Source: JAUNKE01 sp041853585
Lineage (GTDB): Bacteria; Bacillota; Clostridia; Peptostreptococcales; Filifactoraceae
Length of the DNA: 47,836 bases
Direction: 5' to 3'
Assembly: GCA_041853585.1 (NCBI GenBank)
Contig: JBGZSM010000054.1
Location: 1-47,836 of the forward strand
The notes beneath the pieces were generated by a model. The model searched no databases. It saw only the letters and a list, made by a program, of their open reading frames with translations, and was not told the origin of the DNA. Position numbers and translations under genes: made by a program. Positions 41,878 to 47,836 of this stretch are shown here, piece by piece; position 1 is the stretch's first letter, and each line of letters begins with the position of its first letter.

Positions 41878-41995
41878 GCACCTCCATTGCATCTTTAGAT
41901 GGATCCATCCGGATTCGTAGTCACCGTTAATAATTTCGCTCTTTTTTGTTCAAATCAACAAAGATTTATCTAAAACCATTTGATTCGCTGCAGGA

Positions 41996-42955
41996 TTATC
42001 CTACTTGCCCGGCAAAATGACAGGCCACCTTATGCCCGGCTTCACTTTCTTTCAAAATCGGTTCTTCTTGCTGACAAATGGATTGACGATAGCGACAGCG
42101 TCCGTAAAAACGACATCCCGCAGGCGGGTTGACCGGCGAAGGCACATCCCCCTCCAAGATTATCCGATTCGCGGTCGAATGAAGTTTCGGAACCGGAATC
42201 GCCGAAAGCAAGGCCTGTGTATAAGGATGCAAAGGCTTATCAAAAATAGTCTTATAATCCGTCATTTCAACAATTTTTCCCAAATACATAACGGCGATAT
42301 GGTCGCTTACATGTTTGACAACGCTCAAATCATGTGAAATAAACATATAGGTCAAACCGAATTCATCCTGTAAATCCGCCATCAGGTTGAGTATTTGCGC
42401 CTGAATCGAAACATCCAAAGCCGAAACCGGCTCATCCTGCACAATAAACTTCGGATTGAGTGCAAGCGCTCTTGCAATTCCGATTCGCTGCCTTCTTCCT
42501 CCATCCAGCTCATGCGGATAGGTATTTACCAATCGCTCGGCCAATCCCACCGTTTCCATCAATTCTTTGACTCGCTTAAGCATGTCCCCGTTTTTACTGT
42601 ATTGCTTATGCACAATCAGCGGCTCGGCAATAATTTCGGAAACGGATAATCGAGGATTCAACGAAGCAAAAGGGTCTTGGAACACAATTTGCATCTGCTT
42701 TCTCATCTCACGCATTTTTTCATTCGAATAACTTAATATATTTTCCGATTCAAAAATAATCTCTCCCTCTGTTGCTTCCAACAGTCGTAATACTACACGC
42801 CCCGTTGTCGATTTTCCGCAACCGGACTCACCCACCACACCGAGCGTCTCTCCTTTGTTGATGGTAAAACTCACATCATCGACTGCATGCAGAAGTCCTT
42901 TTTTGGTCTTGAAATATTTTTTTACATTTTTAACTTCCAATAATTTTTCTGCCAT
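41996..42955 (-). CDS. oligopeptide/dipeptide ABC transporter ATP-binding protein (OppF/DppF-like)
   Basis: A 319-residue ATPase. Walker A is GESGCGKSTTG, Walker B is FIVQDEPVSALD, and the switch His is in ISHDLSV. The signature is LDGGRRQRIGIARAL, with Asp replacing the usual Ser, a variant found in OppF-like proteins of Clostridia. The C-terminal oligopeptide extension includes PVNPPAGCRFYGRCRY with cysteines continuing to SICQQEEP; related proteins bind an iron-sulfur cluster there. It overlaps the preceding ATPase gene by 26 bp and is the last gene of the operon. Confidence 0.92.
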   Translation of the reverse strand: MAEKLLEVKNVKKYFKTKKGLLHAVDDVSFTINKGETLGVVGESGCGKSTTGRVVLRLLEATEGEIIFESENILSYSNEKMREMRKQMQIVFQDPFASLNPRLSVSEIIAEPLIVHKQYSKNGDMLKRVKELMETVGLAERLVNTYPHELDGGRRQRIGIARALALNPKFIVQDEPVSALDVSIQAQILNLMADLQDEFGLTYMFISHDLSVVKHVSDHIAVMYLGKIVEMTDYKTIFDKPLHPYTQALLSAIPVPKLHSTANRIILEGDVPSPVNPPAGCRFYGRCRYRQSICQQEEPILKESEAGHKVACHFAGQVG

Positions 42956-43931
42956 TTTTTACCTCAACTATCTGCTCATATAAAAAGCATTTCACCATAT
43001 GATTCGTCTGAACATAAGTTTCTGCAGGTTCTTGTTGTTTACAAATATCCATCGCCTTCGGACATCGCGGATGGAAAGGACAGCCCTCCGGCAAATTCGT
43101 CGGATCGGGCATTAGCCCCTTGATAGGTTTGAGCCTTGCTTCATCATTATCCAAATCCGGAATCGAATTGAATAAACCGACGGTATAAGGATGCATCGGC
43201 TTGGTGTATAAATTCTCTTTGTTCGTGTATTCCACCACCGAACCCGCATACATAATCGCTACTTTATCACAAACTTCCGCAACAATTCCAAGGTCATGGG
43301 TTATCATAATCATGGAAGTATCAAATTCTTTTTTCAATTTATTCATCAAGGAGAGCACCTGTGCCTGAATCGTAACATCCAATGCCGTTGTCGGCTCATC
43401 CGCAATCAATAATTGCGGATTACAAGCCAAAGCTATCGCGATGACCACCCTCTGCTTCATTCCGCCTGAAAATTGGTGGGGATAATCTCTGTGACGATCC
43501 GCCGGTATCCCTACGGTTTCGAGCATCTCCTGCGCTTTCTTGATGGATTCGGAGCGATTGACTTTTTGGTGAAGCAAAATAACTTCCGCAATCTGCTCCC
43601 CAACCGTCATCACGGGATTGAGCGAAGTCATCGGGTCTTGAAAAATCATTGAAATCTTATTCCCTCGAACTTTTCTCATCTCCGATTCGGATACTTGAAG
43701 CAAATCCTGGCCATCATAAAGAATTTCTCCACCTACTATTTTCCCGGGCGGATTTGCCACCAGACGCATAATCCCAAGAGCGGTTGTTGTCTTGCCTGCT
43801 CCGGTTTCTCCGACAAGTCCGAGCGTCTCTCCTCGACTCAACTCCAAATTCATCCTGTTGACGGCATGCACAACGCCTTCTTCGGTATTGTATTGAATAT
43901 CCAGACCTTTGATTTCTAATAAATGTGTCAT
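42930..43931 (-). CDS. oligopeptide/dipeptide ABC transporter ATP-binding protein (OppD/DppD-like)
   Basis: A 333-residue ATPase. Walker A is GETGAGKTTT, the signature is FSGGMKQRVVIAIAL, Walker B is LLIADEPTTALD, and the switch His is in ITHDLGI. The C-terminal extension carries GCPFHPRCPKAMDIC, the cysteine pattern of OppD/DppD. The start at 43931 follows GGAGGGGTT. It lies 12 bp behind the second permease gene. Confidence 0.93.
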   Translation of the reverse strand: MTHLLEIKGLDIQYNTEEGVVHAVNRMNLELSRGETLGLVGETGAGKTTTALGIMRLVANPPGKIVGGEILYDGQDLLQVSESEMRKVRGNKISMIFQDPMTSLNPVMTVGEQIAEVILLHQKVNRSESIKKAQEMLETVGIPADRHRDYPHQFSGGMKQRVVIAIALACNPQLLIADEPTTALDVTIQAQVLSLMNKLKKEFDTSMIMITHDLGIVAEVCDKVAIMYAGSVVEYTNKENLYTKPMHPYTVGLFNSIPDLDNDEARLKPIKGLMPDPTNLPEGCPFHPRCPKAMDICKQQEPAETYVQTNHMVKCFLYEQIVEVKNGRKIIGS

Positions 43932-43943
43932 AACCCCTCCTGA

Positions 43944-44810
43944 TTAGTTTCTAAGTTTTGGATCCAGTGCATCACGGAGTCCGTCCCCGAGAAGATTGAG
44001 ACCGAAAATCGTAATCATAATCGCAAGTCCGGGAAACATCATATGCGGATAATCCCGATAATAGTTGCGCGCTGCAGAAAGCATGGAACCCCATTCAGGC
44101 GTCGGTTGTTTAATCCCGAGTCCGATAAAGCTGAGCCCGGCAGCAGACAAGATTGCCCCCGCAACCCCGAGAGTCGCTTGCACAATAATCGGTGCGAGCG
44201 CATTCGGAATAATATGCTTGGTTATAATCCTAAAATTGCTCGTACCTACCGCTCTCGCCGCCTCAACAAACTCCTGATCTTTGAGTGTAATTACGGATGC
44301 ACGCACAATTCTGGCATAGGACGGTGTGGAAGAAATTCCTACCGCAATCATCATATTGACCAATCCGGGTCCCAGCGCGGAAACAATCGATATCGCAAGC
44401 AGAATCGAAGGAATCGCGAGTAGAATATCCATCGCACGCATGATAATATTATCCACTCTTCCGCCGAAAAAACCCGCTAAAGCGCCTAATGCTCCACCTA
44501 AAACCATGGAAATCGATACGGCAATAAAACCGACAACCAAAGAAACGCGAGCTCCGTAAACGATTCGACTATAGATATCTCTGCCGAAGTTGTCGGTTCC
44601 CAGCCAAAATTCCGCATTGGGCTTGATGAGTGCCTTAGAAAGATCTTGTTCATCAATACCCTGCGGCGTAATGAAACTCGCAAACACGGCACAGAAAAAC
44701 AGCATAAAAATAATGAACAGACCAAACATCGCCGCCTTATTTCTACGCAATCGAAACCAAACATCCAGCCATTGACTGCGTTTTTTATTCTTTATCTTTT
44801 TTTCTTTCAT
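43944..44810 (-). CDS. oligopeptide/dipeptide ABC transporter permease (OppC/DppC-like)
   Basis: A 288-residue permease with a basic N-terminal tail, a first span at about 30-52, the typical FWLGTDNFGRDIYSRIVYG motif and five further spans. The EAA loop is EAARAVGTSNFRIITKHIIP. The C-terminus ends NLLGDGLRDALDPKLRN, as usual for DppC. It follows the first permease by 9 bp with a GGGGG ribosome binding site. Confidence 0.93.
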   Translation of the reverse strand: MKEKKIKNKKRSQWLDVWFRLRRNKAAMFGLFIIFMLFFCAVFASFITPQGIDEQDLSKALIKPNAEFWLGTDNFGRDIYSRIVYGARVSLVVGFIAVSISMVLGGALGALAGFFGGRVDNIIMRAMDILLAIPSILLAISIVSALGPGLVNMMIAVGISSTPSYARIVRASVITLKDQEFVEAARAVGTSNFRIITKHIIPNALAPIIVQATLGVAGAILSAAGLSFIGLGIKQPTPEWGSMLSAARNYYRDYPHMMFPGLAIMITIFGLNLLGDGLRDALDPKLRN

Positions 44811-44819
44811 TGCGACCCC

Positions 44820-45749
44820 CTATTTATACTGCGAACGGATTCGGGGATCCACATACGCATACATAATATCTACTAAAAGATTGACCACACTGAAAATCAC
44901 GGCTATAAACAGTACCGCTCCTTGTACGACCGGAAAATCCTGAGACTTAATCGAATCCACCATCAGTCGACCGACTCCTGAAATCGAAAAAATTGTTTCA
45001 GTCAGCACGGCTCCGCCCAACAGATATCCGAATTGCAAACCGATTACGGTGATAATCGGAATCAATGCATTTTTAAGAGCATGATGCCAAATTACTTTGT
45101 TTTCTACTTGACCTTTTGCCCGAGCGGTTCGAATATAGTCTTGACGAATAACCTCCAGCATACTGGAGCGTGTCATTCTTGTAATAACCGCTGCCGTACT
45201 GGTACCGATTGTTACCGAAGGCAGAATCATATGTTTAAAACTGGAAAATCCTGACGGCGGAAGCCATTTCAAATGTACCGCAAACAATAAAATAAGTAAT
45301 AAGCCCTGCCAAAAGTTCGGCATCGACACCCCGAGCAACGCAACCACCATCGAGAGATTGTCAAACAACGAATATTGTTTGGTTGCGGAAATTATACCGA
45401 CCGGTATTCCAATAATCACTGCAATCAAAATTGAAAAGGATGCCAATTTAAGCGTGGTTGGAAATCTTGATATTACTTCTTGCGTTACCGGTCTTTTTGT
45501 TGCATAAGAGCGTCCTATATCCTGATGCACTACCGCATTTTTCACATAGCGTCCGAATTGCACCAGATACGGATCATCAAGCCCTAAATCATCTCTAAGT
45601 TTTGCAACCGCTTCCGCACTTGCAGTTTCTCCAAGCAAAATACGAGCAGGATCCCCGGGAGTTAAATACATCATGGTAAAAATAATAAATGTTACGCCAA
45701 TGATAACAGGTATCAACAGCATTACACGACGCAAAACATATTTATGCAT
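44820..45749 (-). CDS. oligopeptide/dipeptide ABC transporter permease (OppB/DppB-like)
   Basis: A 309-residue permease with six spans. The start region YVLRRVMLLIPVIIGVTFI, the motif YLTPGDPARILLGE, the EAA loop TARAKGQVENKVIWHHALKN and the C-terminus DIMYAYVDPRIR are all typical of DppB. The start at 45749 follows GGAGGAAAT. It is separated from the binding-protein gene by 61 bp containing a strong hairpin. Confidence 0.93.
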   Translation of the reverse strand: MHKYVLRRVMLLIPVIIGVTFIIFTMMYLTPGDPARILLGETASAEAVAKLRDDLGLDDPYLVQFGRYVKNAVVHQDIGRSYATKRPVTQEVISRFPTTLKLASFSILIAVIIGIPVGIISATKQYSLFDNLSMVVALLGVSMPNFWQGLLLILLFAVHLKWLPPSGFSSFKHMILPSVTIGTSTAAVITRMTRSSMLEVIRQDYIRTARAKGQVENKVIWHHALKNALIPIITVIGLQFGYLLGGAVLTETIFSISGVGRLMVDSIKSQDFPVVQGAVLFIAVIFSVVNLLVDIMYAYVDPRIRSQYK

Positions 45750-45774
45750 ATTTCCTCCAAAAACTTTTTATAAA

Positions 45775-45802
45775 GAATGTAGGGAGAAGCCCCCCTACAT
45801 TC
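45775..45802 (-). terminator. hairpin between the oligopeptide binding-protein and permease genes
   Basis: GAATGTAGGG pairs perfectly with CCCTACATTC (10 bp, 8-nt loop), followed by TTTATAAAAAG on the minus strand. It is probably a partial terminator or 3' stabiliser for the binding-protein mRNA. Confidence 0.75.
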
Positions 45803-45810
45803 TATGATTT

Positions 45811-47376
45811 TTATTCAAAGTAAACCGAATACAATCTATGATGTCCTGCAGGATGCTGAACGAACCCTTTGACATTCTTTGTCGTTCCGGACAAGTTCTC
45901 TCCACCCCATGTGAACACCCATGGCGCTTCATCACGAATGATTTGTTGCACTTCCATATAAGCTTTTTCTCTCTCCGCCTCATCCGTCGAGTAACGACCT
46001 TTTTCAAGCAATTCGTCAACCTTCGGATTGGTGTAGAAAGTACGATTTCCGGACTCTCCATGTGCTGATGAATGGAACAGTTGATAGAGACCGTAATCCG
46101 GGTCGCCTGTTACGGTTACCCAACCAAGAATGAACATTTCATGCTCACCTTTCGCCGTTCCATCGAGATAAGCACCCCACTCTAGAGTCTTCGGCTCAAC
46201 TTTGATGCCTATTGCACCGAGTTGATTTTGAACAATCTCGGCGATGTCTTTACGCTGTTGATTTTCATTTGTCCAAATTGTTGTAGAGAATCCATCCGGA
46301 TAACCTGCTTCTGCAAGCAATTTTTTCGCACCTTCCACATCAAACGGATACGGCTCAAGATTCTGATTGGTTGCCCAAACATTCGGTCCCAAAGGTCCTT
46401 TGGCCTTATATCCAATTCCTTTATAAACATTTTTAACCATCGCTTCCGTATCAAGCGCCATATTGATTGCCTGTCTAACTTTCACATTGTCAAAAGGCTT
46501 TTTCTGGCAGTTGAACCCGATATATGCTGTTGACAGGTTCAAGTCACGCACCAATACCAAGTCTTCATTTTCTTCAACACGAATCACATCATTCGGGTCA
46601 ACATCATAAATAATGTCTGCCCCACCCGCTTCAAGCTCAATCGTACGGTTCGTATTTTCCGGAATCGCTCTAAATGTAATTTTTGTCAATTTTGCCGGTT
46701 CTTTGTGGAAATCGTCATTTCGGAGAAGCACTACATTATCACCTTTTGTCCATGATTCAAATTTAAAAGGACCGGTCCCGACCGGATTTTGACCATAGTT
46801 CTCGCCGCCTTCCGTAACCGCTTTTTCATTTAGGATTGAGCTTGCCGTATGAGCAAGATGAAGCAATAATGGCGCAAATGGTTTTTGTGTTCCGATTTTT
46901 ATCGTATAGTCATCCACTACTTCAATCTTCGCCGGGTCGATCGCCTGAACAATTTCGCTCACATGCGGAGACTCCAGCGCTCTCAATATAGTAAATTTTA
47001 CATCGCTCGCTTTCAGCTCCTCGCCGTTATGAAATTTTACTCCTTGTTTCAACTTAAATTGATAAGTGGTATCGTCGAGCTGCTCCCAGCTTTCCGCCAA
47101 ACTCGGCTCGATTTCCATCTTTTCATTTTGGTTCACAAGCGTATCATAGATTTGTCTCATAACGCGTGAGGACGGCTGGTCATTTGTTCCGTGAGGGTCC
47201 AATGTTTTAGGATCTCCTCCATGGGCAACTACAAGCTCCGTTTTCGCATTGCCGCCGGTATCTCCACCGGTTTCACTCTTGTTGCCACCGCTCTCACCAG
47301 TACCTCCACCGCAAGCGCTTAATAGCAGAATTCCTGCCGTAAGTACAGCAACGATTGATGATAATTTCCTTTTCAT
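45811..47376 (-). CDS. oligopeptide/dipeptide-binding lipoprotein (SBP family 5)
   Basis: A 521-residue binding protein. The signal peptide ends in LLSAC at about residue 22; a glycine/serine/threonine-rich linker follows, then HGGDPKTLDPHGTND, typical of the peptide/nickel family 5 (SBP_bac_5). YQFKLKQGVKFHNGEEL and NPVGTGPFKFESW are further conserved blocks. The overall likeness is to DppE/GsiB-like proteins, so dipeptides, oligopeptides or glutathione-like ligands are possible. The start at 47376 lies nine bases after AAGGGG. First gene of the operon. Confidence 0.93.
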   Translation of the reverse strand: MKRKLSSIVAVLTAGILLLSACGGGTGESGGNKSETGGDTGGNAKTELVVAHGGDPKTLDPHGTNDQPSSRVMRQIYDTLVNQNEKMEIEPSLAESWEQLDDTTYQFKLKQGVKFHNGEELKASDVKFTILRALESPHVSEIVQAIDPAKIEVVDDYTIKIGTQKPFAPLLLHLAHTASSILNEKAVTEGGENYGQNPVGTGPFKFESWTKGDNVVLLRNDDFHKEPAKLTKITFRAIPENTNRTIELEAGGADIIYDVDPNDVIRVEENEDLVLVRDLNLSTAYIGFNCQKKPFDNVKVRQAINMALDTEAMVKNVYKGIGYKAKGPLGPNVWATNQNLEPYPFDVEGAKKLLAEAGYPDGFSTTIWTNENQQRKDIAEIVQNQLGAIGIKVEPKTLEWGAYLDGTAKGEHEMFILGWVTVTGDPDYGLYQLFHSSAHGESGNRTFYTNPKVDELLEKGRYSTDEAEREKAYMEVQQIIRDEAPWVFTWGGENLSGTTKNVKGFVQHPAGHHRLYSVYFE

Positions 47377-47492
47377 AAAAATTTACCCCTTTCCTCGTTG
47401 TATTAACTCTACTCCAGAGTTTTGTGAATCAGAATTTGTCAAATCGATTCTTTTGATTTTTTTACATATTTTTTCCAATTTTCCACAATTCG

Positions 47493-47522
47493 ATTATATC
47501 CGATTGCCAAATGTTTTGTCAA
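47493..47522 (-). promoter_or_regulatory. sigma-A promoter of the oligopeptide ABC operon
   Basis: TTGACA (47517-47522), 18 bp, TATAAT (47493-47498). Transcription would start near 47486, giving a leader of about 110 nt. A second TTGACA at about 47436 has no matching -10. Confidence 0.75.
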
Positions 47523-47836
47523 TCAAAATAATTTCACTTAACTCAATATCTGAATATTTATTTTAAATTTAAATTCTCGTTTTGATTCGCAGGTATTAAG
47601 TTAAAAACTCAACATCTCCATATTTCCTCTCATATATCAATTCATTACAGGAGTTCCTTTTTCTTTCGGGATAATTTTATTTCAAAATTCCAATGCTACT
47701 TTGAGGATTATGTAAATCATCCCTTATTTATTTTTTTAGATTTATGTAGAGAATACTTCATTTTACCGACTATCTGCTGCACTAAATAATTTTATAAGTA
47801 CAGAATTATTTTCCAAAAACAAAGGATTAAATAAAA
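47523..47836. other. AT-rich stretch without recognisable features
   Basis: No reading frame with a ribosome binding site, no hairpin with a T-run and no RNA gene was seen up to the window edge. It is probably the upstream intergenic region of the next, unseen gene. Confidence 0.6.

Overview
The window is an AT-rich chromosomal segment of an anaerobic Firmicute (class Clostridia). The reasons are the low GC content, AGGAGG-type ribosome binding sites, sigma-A promoters of TTGACA/TATAAT type, a 3-keto-5-aminohexanoate cleavage enzyme (anaerobic lysine fermentation), a complete [FeFe]-hydrogenase maturation set (hydE, hydF, hydG) and numerous Opp-type lipoprotein ABC systems. I see no phage, insertion sequence, CRISPR array, rRNA or tRNA.

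Layout. 1-3.5 kb: acyl-CoA/lysine fermentation genes on the minus strand (crotonase-fold isomerase, truncated CoA-transferase alpha, start of a further gene, and kce with its own promoter and terminator) plus a HAD phosphatase. 3.5-4.0 kb: a cobalamin riboswitch with promoter and terminator but no gene behind it. 4.0-8.5 kb: a lantibiotic-immunity-type ABC transporter divergent from its two-component system. 8.6-11.5 kb: an NlpC/P60-like secreted hydrolase and an autoregulated YtrA-type GntR/DUF1648 pair. 11.7-16.5 kb: a Bce-like cell-envelope stress module (regulator, short kinase, ATPase, two-ectodomain FtsX permease).

16.6-23.8 kb: a Pr6Pr membrane protein and the hydrogenase maturation operon (TM1266-type regulator, hydE, hydG, ATC-hydrolase-like protein, two small membrane proteins, hydF). 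It starts from a strong promoter through a leader with an intrinsic terminator. It contains a highly structured 395-bp hydE-hydG spacer and a duplicated hydG tail. 23.9-31.0 kb: a cobalamin-riboswitch-controlled Opp/Nik-type ABC operon with two tandem paralogous binding proteins. Cobalt or a corrinoid is a plausible substrate, but this is inference.

31.1-35.4 kb: accessory genes: a macrodomain-HTH fusion, a VWA protein with a degenerate MIDAS, a decayed methyltransferase, a DUF4261 protein and a decapitated sugar ABC permease. 35.5-39.4 kb: an Mn/Zn/Fe-type ABC operon with a DtxR/MntR-like operator. 39.7-41.9 kb: a TDT transporter, a C_GCAxxG_C_C protein and a small membrane protein. 42-47.4 kb: a complete oligopeptide/dipeptide ABC operon.

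Recurring design: in all three binding-protein ABC operons a stem-loop lies between the binding-protein gene(s) and the translocator genes, which would favour higher output of the binding protein. Regulation by transcription attenuation is unusually visible here: two B12 riboswitches, the hyd leader and the crotonase leader.
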